64,000 nucleotides of DNA. Origin: Acanthochlamys bracteata (Eukaryota; Streptophyta; Magnoliopsida; Pandanales; Velloziaceae). The DNA is taken from positions 6,572,001 through 6,636,000 of the forward strand of contig CM034140.1 of the NCBI GenBank assembly GCA_019914995.1, given 5' to 3'. Under the pieces are notes generated by a model, which made no database searches, had not been told where the DNA came from, and was given only the letters and a program-made list of their open reading frames with translations. The translations under genes and the position numbers were made by a program. Positions 42,827 through 56,592 of the stretch are shown piece after piece. Each line of letters opens with the position of its first letter. The first letter of the stretch is position 1.

Positions 42827-45800
42827 ATGGCGATTGCTTCGCTCAGAAGTTCAAAATTTTTGCTTTTCCAATTAAAAAATGGTGGACTTTTATCCAGGAA
42901 TGCTTTTCTTGGTTCTTTCCGGAATATCGCCAACATTACTACTGATGGAAGTGAGTTCTTGGTCGATTCCTTTTTATTTCTATTACTAATTGGCTTAGGC
43001 TAGCTGATCTTGCTATTTATTCTTTTTGAAGGCGTCTTCAAGCCTTAGATCCATTCGATATTCTTTTATTTCCCCATAGTAAACCCATAAGTGACTTGCT
43101 CTAGAATACTCTTCTTTTCTTTTCTCCAATTTCTTCCAAAACAGAAGTTTCAAGTTGTACTATTCCTCAAGAATTATTGCTTGCATACGAACAGGTGTTC
43201 ATCAAACTTTATCAACTAGACTATGATTCCGGTTACTTGTGCTACATTGTAGTTGACTTTAAGTCTTTTTCGTTCTTTTCCTTATAATCATGCAAGAGGA
43301 TGGAGCTGGTTTGTCTGAATTCCTAAAATGGGAAAATGGCGGTGGCCTTTATCACAGGTTGGCAAGCATAGATCCAACTGTTTTCATAGAAATTGGCGCG
43401 GTAGTTCATGCAAAAAGTTCACTTGACACTAATGTCCACATTGGATCAGGGTCAATTGTTGGTCCATCTGTGGCGATTGGGCGATCCTCAAAAGTAGGGT
43501 ATGCTTTTAAATCCTCTTAAATCTATTCTTCCCTTTTTTATGGGTGTAACTAATCAAAAGCTTAACATTTAGCTTAGGTGGTAAGTTGTCGTAAATTCCC
43601 ATTTTTGAAGTTTGAAGAACCATAGAGTAGTAAACTTAGATGCTATTTTTGATTCAATGGTTCATCATCAGATTCTACCCATCCCCTGATGCTTAACGTC
43701 ATAGCATGTTTAGTAACCACCACTAGTTTTGTTTTCTGCTCTACCTTAGAACATAGAGAACTATTGTTCTAGCTAAACCCTGTTTAGACATAACTATGAC
43801 AACTTAGATGTTGCTCTAAGTTATGCGCCATTTAGGCTTGGATTATACTGCCTCTTTGGGTGTTCCTAAGGAAATGTAGGTTAGAGACGCAAAAACCCCT
43901 GGTTCTTTTATGTTTCAATAAGAATCTAGAATATTTGTACAATAGCTAGCTGTCTGCTGATCCTGCTTCAATGGCTTTTAACATTTCAAGCTTCGAGAGC
44001 GATTTTGCAACAAACATTAAATCTCAACGCCAACTATTCTCTACTCTTTTAGAGTGCTATGTTCATATTGTTGGTCATGAGAATATTAGATGTGGAAAAT
44101 TTGTTGGCATGGCTTGTTTCAGTCGGAAGTATATTTAACACAGGAGAACTCTACTTTTCCTTTAGATTGAAGTTCTTACTGTAGCTCTTTTCAATAAAAT
44201 CCTTTTTTTCTTTGCTATATAGGTACAATGCTATTCTAAGTAACTGCAATATTGGTGAACTATGCACAATACATAATGGGGTAGCAATAGGTCAAGATGG
44301 TAAGCTAAGTTTCCTTCCCCTTTTTAGTTTTATTAAGTAGACCTATTTTGTATTAATGTTATTTCCTTTTGAAAATTGCAACAGGTTTTGGATTTTATGT
44401 CGATGATCAAGGACAAGTGCAAAAGAAGCCTCAAGTTGGTTAATATTATCATGACTTAGATCTTTCGTGTTATCTGTTTCTGTTGTCTTTTGTGAAGGCC
44501 TCAATGTTTTGAATATTACTTATGCAGTAGACAAAAATCTTGAAGTTGTTGACATGGAACTTCTATGAATTTATTTCATCTGTTCCAACCAACTATCTCC
44601 TTCTTTGAAGGAAATATCTTCTTGGAGGAGCTATAACCTGATAAAGTTGAAGCTAGGTATCTACATTTACATAATGCCCTGTTTTTAGGTAAACCATTTG
44701 GGTGTCTAGAAGTTCTTAGCTGTATCCAAATTCCGATTAGGCTCTTACATGTCTTGTTCATTGGTTATACCTGGATGCCTTGTGCATTAGAAGTTCTTGA
44801 TGCTTTTAGTATTAGTACCTAACATTTTCCAAATATCTTACTGAGGAAAGATCTTAGAAATGAAATCAGTCTTTGACATTGAAGTTGCTTCATTTCCTTG
44901 GGGCTGTTTCAGCATCCCCAGAATAGATCCATCCAAGATGCTCCCTATGTTGAGAATGTTATGCCTCACTATTTATAGTTCAATCTGAACCTGTTAATGT
45001 CTTAAGTGAAGAACTGCCTGTTGAAGTTTCCAGCACAGTTCAGGCTTTGTAATTTTACGGAGTTAGTTGTATATCTTTGTTTTCTAGTGCTCTTTGTTCC
45101 TATATGGTAACTTTATAGTTCATAGTCATTGCCTTGTAAGTTGTTTTAGGTTTTGGCATAGTGTACAGTCGATAGTCCCTTTACAACTAAAACCAATATG
45201 ATGCATTCTTGAACTTTTGACCTGCCAATAGTCATTTTTTAGAAACATGTGAGTTCTTTGTTATAATGCTGATGGTTCCTTGGTGCAGATGTTGCTTGTA
45301 AAGGTTGGCGATAATGTAGAGATAGGTGCAAATACATGCATAGATAGAGGCAGGTGAGCTACATAATAATCAATAAGCTACACATTCCTAGCCTAAGTTC
45401 AAAGCATCATGCTTTTCTTCAGGTGCTTCCCTAAGGTGATTGGTGTATGACTTGATTGATTTGTTATGCAGTTGGAGAGACACTATTGTTGGAGATGATA
45501 CCAAAATAGATAATCTAGTTCAGGTGTGTTGGAATGCTCTTAACATAGCAAAAAACTATAGATGTTTACTATGGAACAAAGTTTATTGTGGTTCCAGGAC
45601 TTTTGCAGTGTATACTGACGTGCTTTTCCTTTTGCAGATAGCACACAATGTGGTCATTGGAAAATGTTGTATGATATGTGGTCAAGCTGGGCTTGCAGGT
45701 TCTGTGACGTATGTAGATGGTGCATAATGTGATTACTTAAAAAGCAATTCTCTGGTATGCCATTTTAGGATCTTCGAACAATGTTCTTTTACCATATGTT

Positions 45801-46297
45801 TTTCCTGTCAATAGGATGGGTGATTATGTCACTTTGGGAGGTAGAGTAGCTGTCCGTGATCATGTTTCTATTGCTTCCAAGGTACTTCCTTGAGACTAGG
45901 GCCAAATTGAGTGACCATGTCTCATCTGCAGTGAACTAATGTAACCCAAACATGGACCATGAATTTTTTTCATTTTGTAGAAAATGGGATATAAAACATA
46001 ATAATATAGCAAAAATAAGATTCTGCTTTCAACTGCAAGATCATGTTTTGACATGCGGCTATTTGGAACTTGAATGCAGGTTCGGCTAGCAGCAAACAGC
46101 TGTGTGACAAAGGATATTATGGAGGCAGGTGATTATGGAGGTTTTCCTGCGGTGTGTATTTATGTTACCATTGTAATTACTTCTTCTACATCAGCTTCTT
46201 GATGAAAGATGAAAAAGGGTCGTCTTCTATCTAGGTCCCTATACGTGAGTGGCGCAAGCAAGCTGCAAGCATACGGAGATTTTTCAAAGGCAAGTGA
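42827..46297 (+). CDS. LpxD: UDP-3-O-acylglucosamine N-acyltransferase, mitochondrial
   Basis: Third enzyme of the lipid-A-like pathway kept in plant mitochondria; it transfers a hydroxyacyl chain from acyl-carrier protein to the 2-amino group of UDP-3-O-acylglucosamine. Eleven exons, all in phase: 42827-42950, 43145-43194, 43299-43498, 44223-44299, 44385-44434, 45289-45353, 45472-45523, 45638-45708, 45815-45881, 46080-46151, 46235-46297; 296 aa. An Arg/Ser-rich N-terminus (SLRSSKFLLFQ) suits a mitochondrial signal. The bulk is a left-handed beta-helix of hexapeptide repeats: VHIGSGSIVGPSVAIG, NAILSNCNIGELCTIHNGVAIG, VEIGANTCIDRG, TIVGDDTKIDNLVQIAHNVVIG, KCCMICGQAGLAGSV. QIAHNVVIG contains the catalytic His of the family. 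The C-terminus PAVPIREWRKQAASIRR matches relatives. Exon 2 (17 codons) is the least certain, but without it the frame fails. Confidence 0.9.
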
Positions 46298-47855
46298 AGT
46301 GAAAGTATGGTTTAATACATTTTCTTTTTGGAAGCCGTAGCCTCATCACTTTGGACGCAAAAGGTCACAAACATGTGAGAGCCCGGGTACGAAGGAGTTG
46401 CATTAGAGCAGCGTATGATTTTACAGGCAGGTGGGTTACTTCATTCTGACGTAAAAGCTCTATGCCAATTCTCACATAAGTTCTTGCAAAAGGATTCAGA
46501 ACTGTTATCAGATGTAAAGTTGGATCAGTGGATTGAACAATGTTTTGTTTCGTAGTATTACATGGAGATGTGTGTTAATTTGCTGTTGAATTTATGCATA
46601 CAATTGTATCTGTTAATTTCTCCTGTGGATAGTTATATTGAATTTTGAAATAATTTTCAAGTAAATGAATTTCTTTTTAGCTGTCTATGAATGATAGTGC
46701 TGAAACTTGTCAAAAACAGCTGTGAGAAATGCTTTTAACAGTTGTCTGACAATAAACAACTATGTAAAATAAACAAATAATAATTTTTTTTTAAATGCTG
46801 ACATTTTAAGTTTTTAACAGTAAACAACTTATAGTTCGTGAATAAAATTTGGTTTGCAAGTAAAGGATCGTGTTGATAAAAGACAACATTACCTTGTTAA
46901 GTTATGCTATATTGCTACGATAAAAGCAGTAACTACATTAGTTTTTTTCAAAGAAGCTTTATGTCGCTAATATATACAAAGTAGCTCTTGATGTGTGGGA
47001 GTACTTATAAAATAAAATTTTCTAAATTAAAAATTATTTTGAAGATTTTTAAAAAATAAGTTCTATCTTTTATTTTAATGTAATAGTAAGATTTGTACAG
47101 CAAAAAATTTTTTTATTTTAGAATTTTTTTAAAATTAAATAATTTTGTAGTGGTTTATTTGAAAATATAAAATAAAAAATTAAAATGAGAAGGAATTGAA
47201 GAGCACTCTCAAACACTAATTAAAGGTGTGTTTTTTTCAAAATAAGTGAATTCTGCAAAATAAAGAGCAAACTATATTAAATAAATATAGAAAGTCATTA
47301 AGATATATTCTTTATTTTAAAAAAATTACTTTCGGGTGAAAAGAACAAGAATGCTCAAAATTCATTTGCAGCTCAAAGAAGTTATCATCAATTGACGTAG
47401 AAGTACTTCTTATCTGAATTTCATAAAAATAAAAAATAAAAAATAATTTTTTAAAAAAAATAAATTAAAAATAAAGTTTGATTTTTATATTTTAATTATT
47501 TTTTGTAGTGTGTTCGAAAGAAAGTTTAATATTTGTTTTGTGAAATAGAGTGAAAATAAAATATAATAATTTTAAATATAATTCTAAATTTAATTTATAT
47601 TTGAAATATATGAACTATTAAAATTTTAACTTTTACTTGAAAAATTAAAATTTTGGACATTTAAAACATTACTAGAGATAATCCTTCATTTTTCATCAAC
47701 TCTTGGAATTGAAAATTGCGACCAGTGCCAACAGTTATAACTTACAAGAAGACTCCAAGTTACTAACATAGCTCGTAAAAACAACTAGTTTGGAACCTGC
47801 AAGTTACGAATTCATGAATGCTACACTATAAAAACTAAAACGCCAATCTTTCTCA
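46298..47855. other. LpxD and SURP/CID convergent 3' regions
   Basis: Two convergent genes end here. The LpxD side is ordinary sequence to about 46.7 kb, then AT-rich DNA with repeat blocks to about 47.65 kb. No coding sequence seen. Confidence 0.6.
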
Positions 47856-50800
47856 TCATCTGGCTGAGGCTCTTGAGCTCATGGATGAATGGTAGTTGGT
47901 ACTTCTCTGCTTCCGGTAAGAGGTATAAACATCATCATACTGGCTGATCTCATTTGGATTTGCACTGGCTCCAAGACCTAAATGAGCAGAACCAGTAGAA
48001 TTTGGCTTTCGTTCAACACTACCATCAGCATACATCCCCGTCTCAGGGTCCACCTGTTGCAGATTTGATGGCGGAGGAATGCATGCCCCACCTTTGCGAA
48101 CAGGTGGTTCACTTTCATAGTCATCATAATTAGGCTCTGAACTGTTCATGGGACCCTCCGATGGATTCACTTCCCCAATCTCCTTAAAGAACTTGGCTAC
48201 TCTGTCAAGGACCTCTGATTGTGGGATAGTTGATGGCGGGATCACCGTTGGAATATCAAGAGGGCTCAGTGGAGAGTATGGCACACCACTGCCAATCTGC
48301 AGCTTCTTAACCATCCCAGGGATAAGTCCAGGTGGGAAGAGTGGGTATGGTGGTGCGATCTGATCAGTTTTACTAGGAACAATAGGGGGTATGGGAGGTT
48401 GGGAGACAGTTGGGAGACCTGTTGGTGCAGAACCAGCGAAGGCGCTTTGGCTAACATGCGGAAACATTGCACCAGGTAGTTGGTTTGAAAGAAAAGGCTG
48501 AGGTCCTGCTGGCCCAGTAAACTGAGGAAGAGGTAGTGAAACAGGTGGGATTTGTTTTTCAGGCCCTTGCTCACCGAAAAATCCACTTTGCGACGTCTGC
48601 TGTGTTGCTGCATACAAAAGTGGCAGAAGAATTCATTCCAAGTACAGCATGTTTAACGACAAGTGCTTAGTATACAGGCCTTAGTCATTAATCAACCTAT
48701 GAGCTATCTGCAGGACTTTACTAACTACGAATTAGACACAAACTTCAAAAGGAAAAGAAAATTCAATATCAGTTCTCAGGATGCTGAAACCCCGGCACAT
48801 CGTGATTGTTCATCACATACTTTATTCATGGAAAGCTCCAGTTGCTTCCCAGTTCACATCGCTGATACCTACACTCCTAACCTGGTTTCTTTGGGTAAGG
48901 AAGGACACTAGGGTTTGCACCCATAGCCTATTCTTCTTTGAATGTTTTCAATTGCTTTAATTATTACTCAACTCGTATAACATCTACTTCATATTGCAAT
49001 TGTGAATTCGATTAATATTCAATTATTAGGTCTACCGGAAAAAATTCTTAATGGGTTTGTAAAACTTGAGCCTCAAGGTGGGAATCAGAGTTTTGAACCC
49101 AAATTTTCTTCTACAAAATATCCAGGTAGTTAGTGGGAGAGATTTTAGTTTAGTATGCAGGTGCTTATTGGGTTTAGCCAATTTAGGTAGCTACTGACTA
49201 CCAAATCATTGCCATTCCTTTAATAGAACAAGGTCATATAATACCTCATATAATACCAAATGTTGCGCACTCTTAGAGAGCACTAATGTCTTCCAAGCTC
49301 CATAGATGTTGTATAAGAAGCTCTCGTTTCTTCTATACATGTAATAGCAATGTCAATCTGAAGAACCTTTGATCACATACCGTGTAGAGAAGGCCCAAGA
49401 ATCAAGATATGATCTTACACATGCCGTTGGACAAGTAGCAAACATGCATCATTACTGATATATTCAACAAGCAAAGAGAGACGAAGAGATATAACCGAAC
49501 CTAATGTGGCTAGAAATCAGCGAATGTTGCATTGAGAAATAGATCATGTGATCTAAAGCATTCATGAAATTTCTAAGAGATATATCGGCAAAGAATAGTC
49601 ATACCTGGAAATGTTGACGGATCAGGTACTGATGATGGTTCTTTCTGCATCGCTGCGTGCAAGGGTAGCGCACCAGTCATCTCACCCTCAAGGCGATGAA
49701 TAGTTTCCTGGTCATAAACTTCCTTTGAAGCCCAAAAATTTAAGATTTTCTCAAGGCGGGACTGGTTTGCTTCTTTGTTTTGTGGATTATTGTAAATTCT
49801 TGAAAGCATGGAACCCAACACGGATATAAATGCAAGTGCTTCATTATCAAGCTCATGAGGATTGTGCCTACGTTGCAGGCTGCGAAATGAAAAAAAACAT
49901 GAATGTTCATACACTATGACAAGAAAATGCAAATATATGTTCTGTATAGACTAGTCATATTTTGGCTTGTGAAATAATAGAGAACCATTCAAAGCCTACT
50001 TTTTGCAACAAACAGGCCATTAATAGCTATGCCATACAATACGAATATAATAGAAGCTATATTATTGCTTTCAGCTCTAAACTGCCGCAAACACAATTAA
50101 GCCAGTATAGTATGCTGTTCGCCAAATGCATGTAGATAACTATGCAATTGATCTGGAGGTCTTATCAAACGGTATAGAGATATGATGTGCTGCATATATT
50201 CACACAAATCACCAGTCACAAATTCTTCTATTTACCAATAAGAATCATATAACCCTGTCGATGATGTAATTGAATATTTAACATCGAATGTCTAGAGTAC
50301 CTAACACTGCTGTGCTTCTGCCAGAATTTATGAAAGCAAGTAAGCTTGCTGATCGTGGTTACAAGTTACATATATAAATACATCCAGAAGGTTAAAAAGG
50401 ATGAAGATTGATGTAAGGAAGATGCCTTCCTAATAGTTGTAGGGAAGACGCCTTTGTAAAGCAGATTACAAAAGTTAATGCACCATTAAAAGTATATAAA
50501 AGCTAGGCGTATGACAAAATGTCCAAAGTGAGCATCTTAAAGCACTTTTCAACTCACTGGAACTGACATAACTGTCACCCTCTGTGAATTCAGTTGAATC
50601 AGATGTTGCAGGTTAAATATGACACACTAGAAAAGTAAAGACATTAAATATAGCACTCCACAAACATCTACTGATGTATTAAGCGGCATACATAAATCCA
50701 TTAATACAAATTTTGCTAATAATTAGAGCAAGAGAAAGGAACCATGGTTAGATAGAGAGGTATTGTTTGGATGGGAAAGCAAAATTGCAATCATTACTAA

Positions 50801-51936
50801 GCACAGTATGCGTTTGATAAAAAAAAATTAATTTTTTTTTATTTATAAAATCTAATGTGCAACATACAGGATTGACGACATTTGATGAGTAATGTTCAGA
50901 AGAATAAAAGCAGGAGTGTTAAGCACCTGTCAAAGAGGATATCATTGACAAGGAAAATGATATGAAGTTGTCTCTCAGAATCATCTAGCTCAAATATCCT
51001 TTCTCTCAGAGCTTCTACAAGACCAGGTGCAAAAGGGGCCCTTTGCATAAACCATGCTTTAGCTCCTTTTATTGACTCTTTAGTACCACTAAGGTTGCTG
51101 AGCACATTGTTTAGCTCAGCAGCAACATCAGGTGGAAGTGGACCAGCTAGACCTTTGAAAGACTTGGACGAAGGCTCATATTCAGCTGAAGCTCGCCCCA
51201 AGAGAGCTTGAGAATGACCTGGTTGTTGATGCTGATCATAAAATGAAGCAAAAGGAGGCTGCTGCAACTGAGGTCCATGCATCACGGAACCAGGACCCCC
51301 AATAGGTGGGTGGTTTAGAGGAGATGCGTTGATCAGAGGATTATGCAATGAAGGCACCATAGGCATAGTAGACGGGAATGAAGGATTAAAAGCTGAGCCA
51401 GGTGCCCTTGTGATGAGCCAAAGCTTATATCTATAGTAGTTATGCCCCTCTCCACCAAAAAGAAAGCTGTATTCTGGGTTGTCCTGCTGCTTTTCACGTA
51501 TCATTGCTTCAAATTCAGGGCCATTCTTGGCAGCATACTCAGCCAGCTTATCAATCCTCTTGTGAAGTTCTGGATCATGGGGAGGTGCAGCTGGTGGAGG
51601 AGCTGAATCAAAAGGGTGCACGAAAGCAGATGGAGGTACAGGATGAGATGGCAAATGAGGTTGGAAGGCAGGTGGTGCCTGCTGCTGTTGTTGGAGATGA
51701 AGCATGGGGTGGGGAGGGCGTGGATAAAGTTGCTGCTGCTGGACTAAGGGGCGATGAAATGGAAATTGTTGAAGAGAAGGATGAGGGTGCATGAAAGGAG
51801 GACCATGTAGCTGCTGAGGGAACTGTTGCGCTTGAGGATGGAAACCAAATTGTTGCTGCTGTTGTTGCTGCTGAGCAAAGGCCATAGCCGCAGCCGCAGC
51901 TGCAGCTGCTGCATAATCATGAGGTGGCCTTTCCAT
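47856..51936 (-). CDS. SURP (SWAP) and CID domain RNA-processing protein
   Basis: Nuclear protein, similar in layout to animal CHERP, likely linking splicing and RNA polymerase II C-terminal domain binding. Coding exons 51936-50927, 49879-49605, 48607-47856 join in phase to 678 aa. Domains: poly-Ala (9-17) and Gln-rich N-terminus; SURP motif (about 121-176, [20 protein letters not shown] to [16 protein letters not shown]); CID (about 268-425, starting [31 protein letters not shown], spanning intron 1); then a Pro-rich region and an acidic [17 protein letters not shown] to the end. The third acceptor at 48608 is one of several CAG choices and may shift by a residue. A G-patch domain is absent. 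The leader is split by an intron (see 51965-53228). Confidence 0.85.
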
Positions 51937-51964
51937 TAAAGATCCCGCAGCTTAACAATCAGTT

Positions 51965-53370
51965 CTGCAAAATTATTTTCATAACTAAAAGAAGGACCAA
52001 TAGCAATAAATAAGAAAAGAAGAATGAGCAAATTCCATAAAGCACTCACGCTCACTGAAGAAATCACAAGTTAAACAACAGATGCGTACAGCTTATAAAT
52101 AAACATTTTCAATTTGTAGACTGTGCACAAACTTGCCAAAAGAAAAAGAATACATTTCTTACATGAACAAATTATTGCTGTATGGAAAAGAATGAGAAAC
52201 ACATTTCATATACTTCACCAGCTTAACTACAAGCGAAGTAAGAGCCTGCCTAATCTCCTCTAATTCAAGAACCAGGTAAAGGGCAGCGATTTCTAATACA
52301 ACATGATCAAAACAATAATGGTAGTGCTAATTTAAGACAGAACTAAAACCTTCTCTCAGAGCTTCTTAAGAGCCAGATATTGAACAGGTATATATCGATT
52401 GTATGAAATTATTGTTTTGGGGTAAAGAAAGGTCAGAAACTCACTTAAGCGGAGTAAAATTTGAAAACTTCGCCTAGAGATAAGAGTAATGTAGCCGAGA
52501 TCTAATAGAAGGGTTTTTCCAGCAATAATGAAGCAAATATGAGCAATCCGAAAGCCCATCTAAAATATAATCTTCCACTCTCTGTAAACAGGAGTTACAG
52601 AACATCAGCAAATCATTACAGCTTTTCTTTGTTTAACTTTTACTCTTCTTCTTTAGCCTTAAGCCTTACACCTGGTTTTATTACATAAACCAAATACAGC
52701 ATTCCCAAGGTTCCACCACCAATTGAAGGAAATACTGCTACTTGGAAAGGCTCAACTTAAAATTTTCGAAATAGTGCCAGAACAACTAAAGATAGAATTT
52801 GGAAACCCAGCTGCTGCCACAATAAACTAACTAGAGATCACCAGAAAGCAGCAAAATTCCTACTGATACTTGTGCTCACACTTAGGTAAGAGAAGAACTA
52901 TCCGCTACCTATTAAACTAGTAGGGCAAATGCCCAGCTCACAAATTTCCAGATAGCACAAAAGTTGAAATCTGAAAGCACAGCTGCGTTCAAGAAGAGAT
53001 TTTTTTTTTCTGACAAACCAGAAAAAGCAATCGCTATCAAATGCAAATGCAAATTCAAATTTTACTTCGCTTTAATCTTTCAGCTAACAAGATTAAAAAC
53101 CTGATCTCCGAATAATTTGAAAGAAATTCTCAACTCAGGAAAGCAATCTGTCTAAAGCCCAAGTAAAATTCGAGAAACTGAAAAGCTAACAAATGGAATT
53201 GTGAAGAGTAACGAATAGTAACAGATACCTGTTCCGGAAAGAAGATTCGACCGGTCGCAGCGGAGTTGTCGCCGGAGAACAGAGTGATTGAGTCGAACTC
53301 GATGACTCAGAACGAGTTTTGTTTTCAGATGAAAAGAAACTTTTGTATGTAAGTACTAGCACTTTCAATA
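51965..53370 (-). other. Leader exon and 5' UTR intron of SURP/CID gene
   Basis: A donor (CAG-GTATCTG) lies at 53228/53229 and an acceptor (TTTTGCAG) at 51965, so a 1264-bp intron (51965-53228) probably splits the 5' UTR. The first exon would be about 53229-53370 and contains GAAACCCTACAATCG, common in plant leaders. No protein frame runs through it. Confidence 0.55.
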
Positions 53371-54719
53371 AATTTGATCTTGCTACGATTGTAGGGTTTC
53401 TTCTTTTTTTCTTTTTTTTAAACTCTGGATGGTTACTTAAAAATAGCTATCGTAGGAGGCGTTTTGAGAATTCTTTTGAAATAAAATTTTTTTAAAATAA
53501 ATAATATTTTTATTTTTTAAAAGATAAATTTTTTTTTTATAAAAATAATTTAAAAAAATTTTTACGTACAATTTTTATATATTTTTTAATTTTTTAAATA
53601 TTTATAAAAAGTGTAGTCAAAAATATATAATTGAAAATTCAAAAGTTATTTTTGGACCACTCAGCAGAGACATACCATTAGTGAAGCATACCATTAGAAA
53701 AGTAAATTTATAAAAGATAAATCATTAAAAATAAAATACTAAAAATTGATTTTTTGGTAAAAAAGAATAACTTTCTAGCTGAAAAGAGTACACCTAAACT
53801 TTCATACTACCTAAATTTGATATTTATTAAAATAAGAAAAATACATAATTAAAATAAAATATTTTATTATGATATATTAAATAGTATTCTCTATAGTTTC
53901 TTAAAAGTAACAAAAATACATAATTAAAATAAATTTTTTTTTAGTTATGATAGTTTGAGTTAAACATATACTCAATTTACAAGACAGAAAAGTTTTTATC
54001 ATAAATTAAGGAGTCTTTAACCAAACTCTAAAATTCTGAAATCGAGTTTTAGTAAATAACTTTTTTATAAAATAAAATTTAAAAGTGAGTTTAATTTGTA
54101 TACTTAATATTATTAAAGTCAATTTAAAAGTAAAAATTTTAGTTTAAATATTTAATTTTGAAAGTAGAATATTGGTTCGAAAAAATTAAATTTATTTTTT
54201 TCATTCATTTTGTTTTGAAAGTGAGTGGAAAGTAAGATGTTTTGTAAAAAAAATTGAATTTAAACACTAAGTAAAGACGCCCTTATCTTGATAATTCATT
54301 ATGCTCTTGGCGTATTGGTATCATTTGGTCTCTACTAATGCTATTCTCCATTAGCGTTCTTCTCAGATAAAATTCTCTGTCAGTGTATTTTATTAATATG
54401 ATATAAAACTTTTTAATGGATTCTAACCTTTGATCAAGGACTAATATCATGATTCATACCTTCTTTCATCTCTCTCTCCCTCAAGCAGTTGAATTTTAGT
54501 GGTTGGAGTTATTTGTGTATAACAATAATTCCTTGAAACTTGCAAGCATTTTGTTTAACAATCAACACAAACAAGAAAACATTTTATTATCATCAATCAA
54601 AAAACCACTAGAATTCCAATGAACAAAATCAGTCATTGAAACTCCATGCATGGCATCAACCGAGACACATAATTAATAAACAAACACATAGAGAGCAAGC
54701 CGTGCCGGTGACCGATTAA
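53371..54719. other. Spacer between SURP/CID promoter and Ole e 6-like gene
   Basis: SURP/CID promoter, an AT-rich MITE-like block at about 53455-53655 with GGCGTTTTGAGAATTC at its left end, then AT-rich DNA. No coding sequence seen. Confidence 0.6.
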
Positions 54720-54935
54720 TCAATTGCCGACGAAGCTATCAAGGTCCTCCTTAGCAGTATCAACTGCGCAGGCAGTGGTGCACATGCTGTCGCAGGCAGC
54801 AACGTTCTTTCCGTTGGAACAACGAGTGATGCAGTCATCCTTGCAGCCGAGCGCGGTTGCGGTTGGGGCAGCGGACAAAACAAGCACTGAGACCAACAGG
54901 AATGCGACGAAGGCAACCTTGGTTGATTCTGCCAT
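54720..54935 (-). CDS. Ole e 6-like cysteine-rich secreted peptide
   Basis: A 71-aa intronless precursor: signal peptide (about 1-29, ending ATALG) and a mature part of about 42 residues with six cysteines spaced C-3-C-3-C-8-C-3-C-3-C, followed by an acidic TAKEDLDSF tail. That spacing is the one I recall for the olive pollen allergen Ole e 6 family. Function is unknown; a role in pollen or defence is usually proposed. Some thionin-like peptides are the alternative, but their spacing differs. The TATA box at 55041-55047 supports this start. Confidence 0.75.
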   Translation of the reverse strand: MAESTKVAFVAFLLVSVLVLSAAPTATALGCKDDCITRCSNGKNVAACDSMCTTACAVDTAKEDLDSFVGN

Positions 54936-55040
54936 TGTTAATTTAGAGAGGTTGAAAGATTGTTAGAACCGGTCTTGTTTTGTGTGTTGTTTGATCTTGT
55001 ATTGCAAGTGTTTGATGAAATGCGAACGAGAGATTGTAGT

Positions 55041-55047
55041 ATTTATA
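55041..55047 (-). promoter_or_regulatory. TATA box of Ole e 6-like gene
   Basis: TATAAAT on the minus strand, in CTATAAATACT, lies 106 bp upstream of the ATG, a good distance for a leader of about 75 nt. Confidence 0.7.
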
Positions 55048-55915
55048 GCTGTGGTTGGTTATGATTTGAGTGGCTGTGCAGGAATTGTGGAGATGGTGAA
55101 GGGGAGGAATTGGTCTCTATGTGCTATTCGCAGACTTATATGGGTTAAGCTAAAGATAACCTAGTTTGAAAAAACTATTACCAAACCAAAAGATTTCAAA
55201 ACTTCGCCATTGATGCAATGCTGCACGATCTGAAATGCTTACTACTCAATGTGGTAAAGAATTTATGAGAAACCTGATTTATAACAAAAGACAACCACGT
55301 TAAGAGACATTTTGGCAGCTACTGGAATGCTTGCTACTTAGAGAGATCCATAAAACGTTGCAAACATCTTATTCTTAACCCGAAATTGAAGTTTCTAGTC
55401 TATATGAATTCTACATTCATATGCAGACCTAATAGCTATGTACAGGTAAGAAATAACCAAATGCACCACATCCTAACCAGTCTTCGACAATCAATGCAGA
55501 TTAAGGACGTGTTTATCTAGAAGGTAAAGTGAAAAATTTTGAATTTTTTAAAAGTGAGTTTAAAAAATTAAATTAAAATTAAAAATTTTAATAAAACATA
55601 ATTTTTTATATAAATTTTGTATTAATAATAAGTTTAAAAATAAATTTTAAAATTTTTTTTATAAAATATATTTATTTTAAAATTTTTATTTATTTTATAT
55701 TAAAAATAAGTTTAAAAAAATAAAATTTAAGGGGTCGGTAAACATACTCTAAAAATTCACTCTTTTATTTTCATCTAACTTTGAATAGAAATTCAACATG
55801 CGAGAGAAACTAAATACTAAAATTCAGAAATCTTAAATCCAATCTTTCGTTACAGAAACTAATTAATTAATTAATTGATATGCTAATGTGTAAGAAATAG
55901 TGTAAGTACATTAAT

Positions 55916-55950
<35 letters not shown>

Positions 55951-56592
55951 CAGTTTTGTTGTTTATCTTTATTTATTTTAATCATCTGAATGAGCTTGCC
56001 AAATCTCTTCATATATGATCGATGTCGTACGTACATCATAGCATTAATCATCTAGAATATAAATATCGACGATACATTACATGAGACCAATAGTACTTAT
56101 ATAATAATCTCTATTAGCGAAGCAGCTCTCGAACAATTTTTAGAATTAGAATTAAAATAAGTTTTAAACCGCATCAGCTGGCCTGGGTTTCGGAAACGAT
56201 ATACATATACATATTAACATCTTAACATGTTTGACCAAATCCAGAGACCGGCTGATGCGCTTTAAAAATTATTCGATATATTCGTTAGTCTTTCTACGTC
56301 TCAAGATTGAAAAACAAAACTTTTTTATTGCTATGAGAAAATGGAACACCTTGTGTGCGGTCGTTTTCTCAACATTTCAGTTTGCACTCACGTTACTCTG
56401 CCAACTGATGACATTACCACTTATTCAGATATATTTAAGTTTTCGAATATTATAATCGAATCAAATAAACAAATGTAGTTTTAACCAACAAATTCAGATG
56501 TTGGACTAGTTCTGTAAATTCCTTCATAGTGTTTGTATGTGGCACGTTTAAACCTTGCCGTTGTGACCTTGTAGCAGAGCAGGACAACAGAA
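55048..56592. other. Spacer between Ole e 6-like and small membrane protein genes
   Basis: AT-rich block at about 55505-55745, (TA)n at about 55921-55948, then the promoter of the small membrane protein gene. The 17-bp TAACATGTTTGACCAAA at 56223-56239 recurs at 59237-59253. No coding sequence seen. Confidence 0.55.

Noticed and set aside
42593-43003. Long frame starting upstream of LpxD (ATG at 42593)
   Set aside because: The upstream residues do not resemble LpxD and a leader intron may lie there; the ATG at 42827 gives MAIASLRSS as the organelle signal start.
48663-48911. 82-codon plus ORF
   Set aside because: Lies in a SURP/CID intron with no domain features and opposite strand to the gene.
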